From: an uncultured Bacilli bacterium
GTDB taxonomy: Bacteria; Bacillota_I; Bacilli_A; RF39; UBA660
Length of the DNA: 26,676 nt
Assembly: GCA_947591565.1 (NCBI GenBank)
Contig: CANQDH010000001.1
Span: forward strand, 1-26,676
Direction: 5' to 3'
The first letter of the stretch is position 1; each line of letters begins with the position of its first letter. The notes under the pieces were generated by a model, which worked only from the letters and a program-made list of their open reading frames with translations, ran no database searches and was not told the DNA's origin. The position numbers were made by a program, and so were the translations under genes. Below are positions 5,951-14,471 of the stretch, piece by piece.

Positions 5951-6607
5951 CTATGATATATCAGTTAGCAATGATTTGGCATAATTATCATATTCATTAT
6001 ATGTATAACTACCATCTAGTAAAAAGGCTTTATATTTTTCTAAATAATCTTGAGCTGATATAAAATCATATTTAAAATTAGTATTTATATTACTACACAA
6101 TATAGCTTCAATGTAACTAACTAATCCATTTCGGCTATCAGCATCTGTTTCTATTAAATCTTCTATTGCATACATAAAGGTTTCTTTAGGTGTTTGAACT
6201 AATTCATTATATATACTAGAACTTTTACTAATATAATCATATGGATTAGATGAAGAAGTAGGACCATTTTCTACAATAGAATTTATTTTATTTAAAATAG
6301 TATCCTTATCTAATTTTTCATACTTATTTTGTTCATCATCTAATTGATGATTATTATCTTGTTCATTTACTGGGCATACAAATTTACTATTTTTAAAAAG
6401 GACATTTACGGTAACTTGATTTTCATCTTGACTGCAATAATAAGTATCTACTAAAATACCTTTTACAACATAATTATCATCGCCCAAATTTTCTTTATGA
6501 CTTATAATAGGACTATTTTTCAAGATATACGCCTGGCATGTATCTAAAATAATACATCCTAGCATGATGCATAATATAATAACAACTATTTTGATACTTT
6601 TTTTCAT
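5951..6607 (-). CDS. Membrane-anchored/secreted protein of unknown function
   Basis: 218 residues from the ATG at 6607, chosen over a TTG four codons upstream because GGAGG is correctly spaced for the ATG. Residues 1-25 are a Lys-start signal anchor or signal peptide (MKKSIKIVVIILCIMLGCII). The cysteine after LG sits in an imperfect lipobox and the hydrophobic run continues past it, so lipoprotein processing is doubtful. The rest is extracytoplasmic: YVVKGILVDTYYC with a strand VTVNVLFKNSKFVCPV, an acidic linker (about 95-115), and a helical part (YIEAILCSNINTNFKYDF). I recall similar Bacillota proteins without known function. Four cysteines outside the anchor could form disulfides. Shares a transcript with copZ, the only functional hint. 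Confidence 0.7.
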   Translation of the reverse strand: MKKSIKIVVIILCIMLGCIILDTCQAYILKNSPIISHKENLGDDNYVVKGILVDTYYCSQDENQVTVNVLFKNSKFVCPVNEQDNNHQLDDEQNKYEKLDKDTILNKINSIVENGPTSSSNPYDYISKSSSIYNELVQTPKETFMYAIEDLIETDADSRNGLVSYIEAILCSNINTNFKYDFISAQDYLEKYKAFLLDGSYTYNEYDNYAKSLLTDIS

Positions 6608-6633
6608 TTTTTCCTCCAACCTTTTCTATTTAT

Positions 6634-6662
6634 ATTATATCACTTACGCATAATACTTTAAA
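6634..6662 (-). promoter_or_regulatory. Promoter for the membrane protein-copZ pair
   Basis: Minus-strand -35 TTTAAA (6657-6662), 17-nt spacing, -10 TATAAT (6634-6639), about 27 nt upstream of the ATG. The same TTTAAA-17-TATAAT arrangement occurs upstream of the helicase gene. Confidence 0.5.
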
Positions 6663-6663
6663 G

Positions 6664-6710
6664 AATTATTACTTTTTTACTTCCATAATTAATCTTTTTA
6701 AGTAATAATT
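6664..6710 (-). repeat. Inverted repeat between helicase gene and next promoter
   Basis: AATTATTACTT (6664-6674) and AAGTAATAATT (6700-6710) are perfect 11-bp inverted repeats separated by 25 nt, lying downstream of the helicase stop and just upstream of the next promoter. It could terminate helicase transcription (no strong U-tract follows) or be an operator-like element. Confidence 0.45.
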
Positions 6711-6745
6711 TAATTATGTACATATTTTCCAAAGATATGATTATT

Positions 6746-9130
6746 TTATTCTTCGTTTACTAAACTACTATCCGTAATGATATTTTTATATACATAAACA
6801 TTTTTACTAGCAATAAGTTCTTTAACAAAACTTGAATACTTACTATTTGGTGTAATAATGTATAATCGATTTTTCGTTCTAGTCATTGCAACATATAATA
6901 ATCGTCTTTCTTCTGGATAAGCAATCGTTTCTATGGAACGAGGTTTAATTAGTTTAATAATCGGTTCATCTTCTAGTTTAGATGGAAAACCATATTTACT
7001 ATCATCAGCATTAACTAAAATACAATTATCATATCCAAGACCTTTAGAAGCATGAATAGTTAAAAAAGTAAGACGAAGTTTAGGATATTTTTTATATATA
7101 ATTTGTTCATTATTCTTTTTAGCAAAATGAGAACTATTTAAAATAAAGTTTTTATCATTTCGGTACCTACTAAGAATTAATATACTTCCATTTGGATTTT
7201 CATGATATATTTTTTCAAGGATTTGTATTAAAGCATTTTCCTTAGCCTCATATGATTTATATTTTATTTTATCTTGATATCGATAAATTTCAATTGGATT
7301 ATCTATATGTTTCATGGAAATTAAATTTTTATCAATTTGATTTCGATTTTTTAAAATAAAATCATGAGCAATATCAATCAATTCTTGACTATTTCTATAA
7401 GTATTATTAATAGGTATCATTTTAGCACCTGCTAAATAGGATTTAAAATTGGTAAAAAGTTTAATATCGGAACCAGCAAATCCAAAAATAGATTGCCAGT
7501 CATCACCTACGGCAAATATTTTAGCATCAAATAAATCAGATAATTTTTTCGTTAAATTATATCTTTGGCAAGATATATCTTGATACTCATCAATAATGAT
7601 ATAATTATAATCGATTCCAAGATCAGATTCTTTGACTTTCGTTATTAACCTATATGCCTTATTAATCATATCATCAAAATCTATTTTATAATTTTTAGAT
7701 AAATAGTTTTCATAATATATATAAATATTCTTCATTATAGTTAACTGCTCTTTTAATAAATCATCTTCTACTTGATTAATGAATCTATCAAAATCTTCAA
7801 GAGTGTAATTTTGTGATTTAAATAAAGAAATAAATGGAATAGCAAGTTTATCAATAAATTCGGTAAAATAACTATCTTGTGATGTATCTTTTAGTTTATT
7901 AAAAATTTCAATATCACTTCTAGGTATTAAATGAAAGCCATGCCTGCAAAGTTGTTCTTTTAATTGTTCTAAATAAGTTTTACCATCTTTTGATTTAGAA
8001 TATGTGATAATAAAAGGTGTATCATTTACCATCCTTTGGTGATAATTAATTTTTAAATTCATATTCTTTAAATATTTTTTTAAACTTTCATCATCATACA
8101 TACTATTTTTTAATTTATCATCGACACCAAAATGTTCAATATAGCAAAAATTTTCAAGTTGTGAAATATAAAAATCAGGTTTATATTGTTTATTATTATC
8201 TAAATGTTTTTCATATGGTTTTTCATATTCATAATCAATACTATTTTTATATAAATAATTAGCGATATCAACTTCTTCACGACTTTTTAAATATTCACCA
8301 TTAATTGATTTATAATATAGTCTCCTTTTAGATGTTTGAGTTTCAATATATTTTTTTATATTAAAATGACTATCGTGCAATTTTCGATTATATTCAAAAT
8401 TATGATAATCTTCAAAATTATCAAACTTTATCCAATTATCACTAAAACGGGTCTTTTTACCAAAGGCTTTAATAAAATTATTAAATAAGACTTTATCTTT
8501 AAATAAAATATTTTTTATATAACTAGAAATAACTTTATATTTACCGGCTTCATCAATAATAGAATATTTTGTTTTGGTTGCTTCATTAATAATTTTGACA
8601 CCTAAACTATGGAAAGTATAGACATCGACGTCTTTTAACCCAAATCCATCGTGAATTCTTGATTTTATTTCATTTGCCGCTTTATTTGTAAAAGAAATAA
8701 CAACAATTTCCGTTTGCTTAACATGGCACTTATCTACTAAATATTTTACTTTAGCAGCCATGGTTGTTGTTTTACCAGATCCAGCACCTGCAACAATAAT
8801 AAGATTATCTTCTTCAGCAATAATTGATTGTCTTTGATTATTATCTAATTTAATATGTGGATCAATTTCATCAAAAAGATGATCAAAATAATCTTTATAT
8901 TCTTTGGTTTTATCATTTAGATAACGTAAATTATTATTTTTTAATAATTTCTTTTTATCTTCAAACATTCTCCTAATTTTATTTTTGTCTTCTTCTTTAG
9001 CTTGAAGATTATCAAGATTATCATAAATATTTTGATATTTATTAATAAATGTGTCATACTTTTTTAACCCTATATATTTCTTACCATCTAAAAACAAACT
9101 AAATTCATCTAATATTTTTTTAATATCCAT
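6746..9130 (-). CDS. HelD/UvrD-type superfamily 1A DNA helicase with PD-(D/E)XK-like insert
   Basis: 794 residues from ATG 9130 (AAGGTGG upstream; a GTG three codons earlier overlaps that site). All SF1A motifs are visible: Q-motif/Walker A VAGAGSGKTTT (113-123), Ia VISFTNKAANEI, Ib YTFHSLG, Walker B IIIDEYQDIS (511-520), III VGDDWQSIFGFAGS (541-554), IV NTYRNSQELI, V LTIHASKGLGYDN, VI LLYVAMTRTKNRLYI. Between Ib and II, residues about 270-395 contain SREEVDIANYLY...YEYEKPY...YKPDFYI...YIEHFG and ITYSKS, the restriction-endonuclease-like insert known in helicase IV (HelD) relatives. The enzyme should unwind DNA 3' to 5', in repair or recombination; the insert keeps the E, PDF and E positions, so nuclease activity is possible. 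Monocistronic with its own promoter. Confidence 0.88.
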   Translation of the reverse strand: MDIKKILDEFSLFLDGKKYIGLKKYDTFINKYQNIYDNLDNLQAKEEDKNKIRRMFEDKKKLLKNNNLRYLNDKTKEYKDYFDHLFDEIDPHIKLDNNQRQSIIAEEDNLIIVAGAGSGKTTTMAAKVKYLVDKCHVKQTEIVVISFTNKAANEIKSRIHDGFGLKDVDVYTFHSLGVKIINEATKTKYSIIDEAGKYKVISSYIKNILFKDKVLFNNFIKAFGKKTRFSDNWIKFDNFEDYHNFEYNRKLHDSHFNIKKYIETQTSKRRLYYKSINGEYLKSREEVDIANYLYKNSIDYEYEKPYEKHLDNNKQYKPDFYISQLENFCYIEHFGVDDKLKNSMYDDESLKKYLKNMNLKINYHQRMVNDTPFIITYSKSKDGKTYLEQLKEQLCRHGFHLIPRSDIEIFNKLKDTSQDSYFTEFIDKLAIPFISLFKSQNYTLEDFDRFINQVEDDLLKEQLTIMKNIYIYYENYLSKNYKIDFDDMINKAYRLITKVKESDLGIDYNYIIIDEYQDISCQRYNLTKKLSDLFDAKIFAVGDDWQSIFGFAGSDIKLFTNFKSYLAGAKMIPINNTYRNSQELIDIAHDFILKNRNQIDKNLISMKHIDNPIEIYRYQDKIKYKSYEAKENALIQILEKIYHENPNGSILILSRYRNDKNFILNSSHFAKKNNEQIIYKKYPKLRLTFLTIHASKGLGYDNCILVNADDSKYGFPSKLEDEPIIKLIKPRSIETIAYPEERRLLYVAMTRTKNRLYIITPNSKYSSFVKELIASKNVYVYKNIITDSSLVNEE

Positions 9131-9182
9131 ATATACCACCTTTAAACAAGTTAAAGACTATACTAGCTCTTTATTCTATCTT

Positions 9183-9211
9183 ATTATAACACACTTTTTA
9201 TACATTTTAAA
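9183..9211 (-). promoter_or_regulatory. Promoter for the helicase gene
   Basis: Minus-strand -35 TTTAAA (9206-9211), 17-nt spacing, -10 TATAAT (9183-9188), giving a leader of about 45 nt. The -35 directly follows the eno terminator stem. Confidence 0.5.
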
Positions 9212-9231
9212 AGCAAGTAAGTTACTTGCTT
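9205..9231 (-). terminator. Intrinsic terminator of eno
   Basis: AAGCAAGTAA (9231-9222 on the minus strand overlaps the eno stop codon) pairs with TTACTTGCTT (9220-9211), followed by TTAAAATG. The stem is strong but the U-tract is short. Confidence 0.6.
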
Positions 9232-10462
9232 AATTATTTTCGATTTCTTCTTCAATACGCATTAGCTGATTATATTTACAAATTCGATCTGTTCTTGACA
9301 TAGAACCTGTTTTTATTTGTCCTAAATCAAGGCCAACCGCTAAATCAGCAATCGTTGTATCTTCTGTTTCCCCACTACGATGTGAAATAATCGTAGCATA
9401 TCCATTTTTTCTAGCAAGTTCAATTGTTTCTAAGGTTTCTGTAATTGTACCAATTTGATTTACTTTAAGTAAGATAGCGTTACCTGCATGTTTATCTATT
9501 CCCATTTGTAAACATTTTTTGTTAGTAACGAATAAATCATCACCTACTAATTGAACTCTATCTCCTAATTTTTCAGTAATTAATCTAAAACCTTCCCAGT
9601 CATTTTCATCGACAGGGTCTTCAATAGAACAAATAGGATATTTATTTACTAATTCTTCATAAAAGGCTACTAATTCTTCCGTTGTTAAACTTCTATTTTC
9701 ACCAGCTAAAACATATTTTCCATCTTTATAAAATTCACTAGCAGCAACATCGATAGCTAGTTTAACATCAGTTCCTGGTTCATAACCTGCATTTTTAATA
9801 GCTTCTAAAATAAGTTCAAAGCCTTCACTATTACTATTTAAATTAGGAGCAAAGCCACCTTCATCACCAACACCTGTAAATAGTCCTTTACTGTTTAAAA
9901 CCTTCTTTAGGCTATGAAAAACTTCAGAACCTATTCTTACTCTTTCATGGATAGTGTTAGCTTGCGGTATAATCATAAACTCTTGAAAATCAAGTTTATT
10001 ATCTGCATGAGCCCCACCATTTATAATATTCATCATAGGTTTTGGAAGAGTTCGACCATTTCCAATATATTTATAAAGTGGCATACCTGCTTCTTTAGCA
10101 GATGCTTTTAAAGCAGCCATAGAAACACCTAAAATAGCGTTTGCTCCAAAACGTGATTTTGTTTCTGTACCATCAAGTTCAATCATAGCATAGTCAAGGG
10201 CTTTTTGATCACTTGCTTCCATACCAATAACTAAATTACGAAGTTCATTATTAACATGGTCTACAGCCTTTAAAACACCTTTACCCATATAACGAGAGCC
10301 ACCATCACGCAATTCCAAAGCTTCTCTTTCACCAGTTGATGCACCACTTGGTACGGCTGCTCTTCCGCAAACACCTGACTCTAATATAACATCTACTTCA
10401 ACTGTAGGATTACCTCTTGAATCAAGTATCTCACGTGCTTTTACATCTTTAATTTTTGACAT
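9230..10462 (-). CDS. eno: Enolase (phosphopyruvate hydratase)
   Basis: 410 residues from ATG 10462 (AAGAGGATT ribosome binding site; an in-frame upstream start would add eight unlike residues). It converts 2-phosphoglycerate to phosphoenolpyruvate in glycolysis. Signatures: AREILDSRGNPTVEVDV at the N-terminus, PSGASTGEREALELRDG, GGAHADNKLDFQEFMI, GDEGGFAPNL, SIEDPVDENDWEGF, VGDDLFVTN, LLKVNQIGTITETLE and SHRSGETEDT, covering the Mg-binding acids and catalytic lysines. Slightly shorter than the usual ~430 residues but complete. It follows the amidoligase-like gene by 39 nt, so they may share a transcript; in many Bacillota eno ends a glycolytic operon, which is not the case here. Confidence 0.98.
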   Translation of the reverse strand: MSKIKDVKAREILDSRGNPTVEVDVILESGVCGRAAVPSGASTGEREALELRDGGSRYMGKGVLKAVDHVNNELRNLVIGMEASDQKALDYAMIELDGTETKSRFGANAILGVSMAALKASAKEAGMPLYKYIGNGRTLPKPMMNIINGGAHADNKLDFQEFMIIPQANTIHERVRIGSEVFHSLKKVLNSKGLFTGVGDEGGFAPNLNSNSEGFELILEAIKNAGYEPGTDVKLAIDVAASEFYKDGKYVLAGENRSLTTEELVAFYEELVNKYPICSIEDPVDENDWEGFRLITEKLGDRVQLVGDDLFVTNKKCLQMGIDKHAGNAILLKVNQIGTITETLETIELARKNGYATIISHRSGETEDTTIADLAVGLDLGQIKTGSMSRTDRICKYNQLMRIEEEIENN

Positions 10463-10501
10463 ATTATCAATCCTCTTTCTTACCACTATATTTTAACACT
10501 C

Positions 10502-11455
10502 TTACATATGTTTTTCAATGGTTTTCTGTTTTATTTGTGCAACATTTTCTGTATTAATTTTTAAATATTGCTTTAAAAAAGATAGTTTATCTTCTTCTTT
10601 TGTATAAAGAAAATTCATTAATTCTAAAGCATCATTTAAATAAATATTTTGATAATTATCAATATACATATATTTATATTGTTTAAGTTTATAATTCATA
10701 AATTCATCATCAAAATTACTACTACAAGAATATAATAATAATTTAACAAAAAAATAAATATTATTTTGCCATACTTGTTCATTAAGTGTTCCATTTGGAC
10801 ACCTCATTTCAATTGTATCTTTTTTTTCTAACATATTATAACTATTATTAAAGCGAAAACCATTTGCTAAACGCATACTTGTCTCACTAATATCACATAT
10901 GTAATCAATTATTTCTTGAAATTCATACTCTCTACTATTTATTTCTGGCATATATTCAAAAAGGCGATAAGCTATAGGAGAAGCATATTCTAATAACGTT
11001 TTCCTAGGATAATTTTTTTCTCCATATGCAAAATGATAAATAATATGTTCATATACTATCCATATTTTAAGAAAATGGAAAATATTTTGAACTTTTTTAT
11101 CAAAAATATTTAAACCAATATGAATATGTGCACCTGCTCTATCATTTGTAAGTCCAATATTGTTTTTAATTAGAGTGCAAACTTTTTTCAGTTGTATCCA
11201 AGTTTGTTTGGTATCAGTTAAAACTGGTGATACCACTTCTCCGCCATATATTAATTCATTATGTTTAAATTCAACTGTATGATCATGTACTAAATGCCAA
11301 GATGCTAAATCACTATTATTATCAAGTTCTGTTTTTATAGCGTCAAAGGAAGCATTTTCAAATTCAATTTCCGTTCCAAAGGTTATATTTTTATCAATAT
11401 CTAACTTATATTTATATTTTGGCTTTAGATAAGCAACATCATCAATAATACCCAT
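10502..11455 (-). CDS. Amidoligase_2-like protein (glutamine-synthetase/carboxylate-amine ligase fold)
   Basis: 317 residues. Motifs in order fit the putative amidoligase family: GTEIEFE (27-33), HDHTVEF (57-63), GGEVVSPVL (71-79), GAHIHIGL (108-115) and a late EMRCPNGTLNEQVWQNNI, where family members have E-x-R followed by GT. These residues correspond to the Mg-ATP and substrate carboxylate sites of the COOH-NH2 ligase superfamily. Family members are proposed to join an amine to a carboxylate on peptides or wall components; the substrate here is unknown. Such genes often sit with gamma-glutamyl cyclotransferase genes, but none is seen here. It is divergent from the wall-synthesis operon, which makes a cell-surface substrate a weak possibility. 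ATG at 11455 has an AAGAGGGG site. Confidence 0.75.
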   Translation of the reverse strand: MGIIDDVAYLKPKYKYKLDIDKNITFGTEIEFENASFDAIKTELDNNSDLASWHLVHDHTVEFKHNELIYGGEVVSPVLTDTKQTWIQLKKVCTLIKNNIGLTNDRAGAHIHIGLNIFDKKVQNIFHFLKIWIVYEHIIYHFAYGEKNYPRKTLLEYASPIAYRLFEYMPEINSREYEFQEIIDYICDISETSMRLANGFRFNNSYNMLEKKDTIEMRCPNGTLNEQVWQNNIYFFVKLLLYSCSSNFDDEFMNYKLKQYKYMYIDNYQNIYLNDALELMNFLYTKEEDKLSFLKQYLKINTENVAQIKQKTIEKHM

Positions 11456-11478
11456 GATAATCCCCTCTTAGATTGTAT

Positions 11479-11507
11479 ATATTATCATAAAAACGATATT
11501 AGTTCAA
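11479..11507 (-). promoter_or_regulatory. Promoter candidate for the amidoligase-eno pair
   Basis: Minus-strand TTGAAC (11502-11507), 17-nt spacing, TAATAT (11479-11484); each matches consensus at 4/6. Located in the 104-bp divergent region shared with the wall-synthesis operon. Confidence 0.35.
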
Positions 11508-11559
11508 GGTAATTCATTATTTAGGTTAATTAATCATATGCTTTTACGAGGAGGATTAT

Positions 11560-13467
11560 ATGTTTGTTAAAAAAATTCACACACGTATTAAAATAATTTT
11601 GTTTGTTATTATCTTACTGTTTGTGGTTATTATATCTAAAGTTTTTTATATACAAGTTATTAATTATAACAAACTTAATAAATATGCCAATAGTTTATGG
11701 AGTAGAAACTTACCTATTGAGGCTAATCGCGGTATTATATATGACCGAAATGGTACTATTCTAGCTGATAATTTAACAACGACATCTTTGGTACTTATTC
11801 CAAACCAAATTGTCGATAAAGAAAAAACCGCACAAGAAATTAGTAATATTTTAGGGACATCTTATGAAGATATGCTTAGTCATGTAAGTAAAAAAACATC
11901 TATAGAAAGAGTCCACCCTGAAGGAAGAAGACTTGACTTTACAACATCAGATAAAATAGCCGCTTTAAATTTACCTGGTGTCTACTTAGTAAAAGAGTCA
12001 AAACGTAATTATCCTTTTGGTTCAACCTTATCACATACTTTAGGTTTTGTTGGTATCGATAATCAAGGTTTAAGTGGTTTAGAACTCATGTATAATGACT
12101 ATTTAACAGGTTCTTATGGTGCTATCAAATATTATAGTGATGCTAAGGGAACAAGACTTAATTTAGCTGAAGTATATGAGCAACCTCAAGATGGTATCAA
12201 TATGACTTTAACAATCAATTATAACTTACAAGCATCCCTTGAAAGAGAACTTGATAATGCCGTTTCTAAATATAATCCCGACCAAGCACTAGGTATCATT
12301 ATGGACCCAAATAGTGGCGAAATATTAGCTATAAGTTCAAGACCTAATTTTGATCCAAGTAAATATGAAAATTATACCGTTGAAGAAATAAATCGTAACT
12401 TACCTATTTGGATGACATACGAACCGGGTTCAACTTTTAAGATAATAACGCTTGCAACAGCCTTAGAAGAAAAAGCCGTCGATTTAGAACATGATATGTT
12501 TACGGATACAGGAGGTATTACGGTTGAGGGGGCTACTTTGCACTGCTGGAAACATGGTGGACATGGAACACAAACCTATCTTCAAGTAGTTGAAAATTCA
12601 TGTAATCCGGGCTTTGTTAATTTAGGATTAAAACTTGGAAAAGAAACACTTTTTAATTATATTGAAAAATTTGGTTTTGGTAGTAAAACTGGTGTTGATT
12701 TAAATGGTGAAGCAAGTGGCATTATCTTTGATGTAGATAAAATCGGAGATTTAGAGCTTGGAACAACGGCTTTTGGGCAAGGTGTAAGTGTAACACCTAT
12801 TCAGCAAATTACCGCTGTAAGTGCCGCTATAAATGGTGGGATTTTATATAAGCCATACATTGTTAAAAGTTTAAATGAACCAGAAACAAATACCGTTATT
12901 TTAGAAAATGATAAGCAAATTGTCCGTAAAGTTATAAGTGATGAAACAAGTGAAAAAGTAAGATACGCTCTTGAAAGTGTTGTTACCAATGGTACAGGTA
13001 GACCAGCCTTTATTGATGGATATCGTGTTGGTGGTAAGACAGGAACAGCGCAAAAGGTTAAAGATGGACACTATATGGTTGGTAATTACATCACCTCTTT
13101 TATCGGCTTTTTACCAGCTGATGATCCGCAAGTTATTGTATATGTTGCGATTGATAATGCTAAAGGTGTTACACAATATGGTGGTACAGTTGTTGCCCCT
13201 ATTGCTAGGAGTCTATTACTTGACGCTATTGCAGAACTTGGTATCGAAAAACGTGAAGGTGCAAGTGAAAAAAAATATAATTATTTAGATAAAAAATATA
13301 AAGATGTTGCAGATGTTGTAGGTTTAGACCCAAAAGAAGCGGTTAAAGTTCTAAAAGATTTTAAAGTCGAATTTTCAGGTAGTGGTAGTAAAATAAGTTA
13401 TCAATCTCCTAGTGGTGGATCGCGTATTTATGAAGGAGAAACGGTAAGACTGTTACTTAGTGATTAA
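11560..13467 (+). CDS. Class B penicillin-binding protein (FtsI/SpoVD-type transpeptidase) with one PASTA domain
   Basis: 635 residues. One N-terminal membrane segment (about 11-30), a dimerisation domain with RGIIYDRNGTILA (57-69), then the transpeptidase: S291-T-F-K294 (active serine), S347-C-N349 and K493-T-G-T496. Residues about 580-635 form one PASTA domain (VADVVGLDPKEAVKVL...GETVRLLLS). It crosslinks peptidoglycan outside the membrane, paired with a SEDS glycosyltransferase. Its place directly upstream of mraY and an ftsW-type gene is that of pbpB/spoVD in the dcw cluster, which supports a division (PBP2B) role; sporulation cannot be judged. GAGGAGG precedes the ATG. mraY follows after 11 nt. 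Confidence 0.93.
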   Translation: MFVKKIHTRIKIILFVIILLFVVIISKVFYIQVINYNKLNKYANSLWSRNLPIEANRGIIYDRNGTILADNLTTTSLVLIPNQIVDKEKTAQEISNILGTSYEDMLSHVSKKTSIERVHPEGRRLDFTTSDKIAALNLPGVYLVKESKRNYPFGSTLSHTLGFVGIDNQGLSGLELMYNDYLTGSYGAIKYYSDAKGTRLNLAEVYEQPQDGINMTLTINYNLQASLERELDNAVSKYNPDQALGIIMDPNSGEILAISSRPNFDPSKYENYTVEEINRNLPIWMTYEPGSTFKIITLATALEEKAVDLEHDMFTDTGGITVEGATLHCWKHGGHGTQTYLQVVENSCNPGFVNLGLKLGKETLFNYIEKFGFGSKTGVDLNGEASGIIFDVDKIGDLELGTTAFGQGVSVTPIQQITAVSAAINGGILYKPYIVKSLNEPETNTVILENDKQIVRKVISDETSEKVRYALESVVTNGTGRPAFIDGYRVGGKTGTAQKVKDGHYMVGNYITSFIGFLPADDPQVIVYVAIDNAKGVTQYGGTVVAPIARSLLLDAIAELGIEKREGASEKKYNYLDKKYKDVADVVGLDPKEAVKVLKDFKVEFSGSGSKISYQSPSGGSRIYEGETVRLLLSD

Positions 13468-13478
13468 GGAGGTAAATT

Positions 13479-14471
13479 ATGGTTCTATTTCAAAAAGCTG
13501 TACTTTCAGTAGTTGCAAGTTTTATTCTATCGATTATACTAGGTATGATTTTAATACCCATACTTCGAAAATTCAAATTAAGTCAGACCCTAAGTACCTA
13601 TTTAAATGAAACACATAAAAGTAAAAAAGGTACGCCAACAATGGGTGGATTTATCTTTATTATTCCATGTATCATAACGCTTCTTTGTCTACTCATACTT
13701 CATAAAATAAGTGTTACTTATAATTTTATCATTATCCTGTTTACTTTTCTTAGTTATGCTCTTATTGGTTTTATTGATGACTATTTAATCATTAAAAGAA
13801 ATAATAATGCTGGTTTAAGTGAAAAGGCGAAACTTGTTTTACAAATTATAGTTGCCCTTGTTTTCTTCTTTCTTTTTATGAAAGCTGGTAATGAACCATT
13901 ACTTTGGATTCACACTTTAGGTTTTAAACTTCATATTGGTTTTTTCTATGGTCTTTTTATCCTTTTTGTTTTAGTAGCAAGTTCAAATGCTGTCAATTTA
14001 ACTGATGGACTTGATGGTCTTGCTGGCGGGCTTTCCTTAATTGCCTTTTTAACATTTGGTATTATTAGTTTTAGTGCGGGCTGGCTCGATGGATATGAAG
14101 AAATAGGTTTGTTTTGCTTTATCCTTGTTGGTTCTCTTTTAGGTTTCTTAGTTTTTAATACTAATCCTGCCAAAGTTTTTATGGGCGATACAGGTTCCCT
14201 TGCTCTTGGTGCCACCTTAGGTAGTATCGCGATTATTACGAGACATGAATTACTACTAATTATGATAGGAATCGTCTTTGTTATAGAAACTGTTAGTTGT
14301 CTTATCCAAAGATTTTATTATAAACTAACAAAAAAAAGGATTTTTCCTATGACACCAATTCATCATAGTTTTGAAATATGGGGATGGCGTGAGCAAGATA
14401 TTATTAAATTATTTTGGATTATTGGCTTTTTAGGAGCCAGTATATCGATCATTTTTGGGGTTTTTGTATGA
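13479..14471 (+). CDS. mraY: Phospho-N-acetylmuramoyl-pentapeptide transferase
   Basis: 330 residues, about ten membrane segments. MraY transfers phospho-MurNAc-pentapeptide to undecaprenyl phosphate, making lipid I on the inner membrane face. Family motifs: KKGTPTMGGF (49-58), D100-D101 in GFIDDY, N173-x-x-D176-G-L-D179 in VNLTDGLDGLAGG, NPAKVFMGDTGS (229-240) with D237, and the C-terminal TPIHHSFE (292-299) histidine loop. AAGGAGG ribosome binding site. Its TGA stop overlaps the start of the next gene (ATGA), so the two are translationally coupled. murD, usually next in the cluster, is absent. Confidence 0.97.
   Translation: MVLFQKAVLSVVASFILSIILGMILIPILRKFKLSQTLSTYLNETHKSKKGTPTMGGFIFIIPCIITLLCLLILHKISVTYNFIIILFTFLSYALIGFIDDYLIIKRNNNAGLSEKAKLVLQIIVALVFFFLFMKAGNEPLLWIHTLGFKLHIGFFYGLFILFVLVASSNAVNLTDGLDGLAGGLSLIAFLTFGIISFSAGWLDGYEEIGLFCFILVGSLLGFLVFNTNPAKVFMGDTGSLALGATLGSIAIITRHELLLIMIGIVFVIETVSCLIQRFYYKLTKKRIFPMTPIHHSFEIWGWREQDIIKLFWIIGFLGASISIIFGVFV

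Noticed and set aside
14414..14467. Upstream start of the SEDS gene adding 18 residues
   Set aside because: The extension lies within the mraY coding end; the ATGA overlap at 14468 gives the usual start and normal length.
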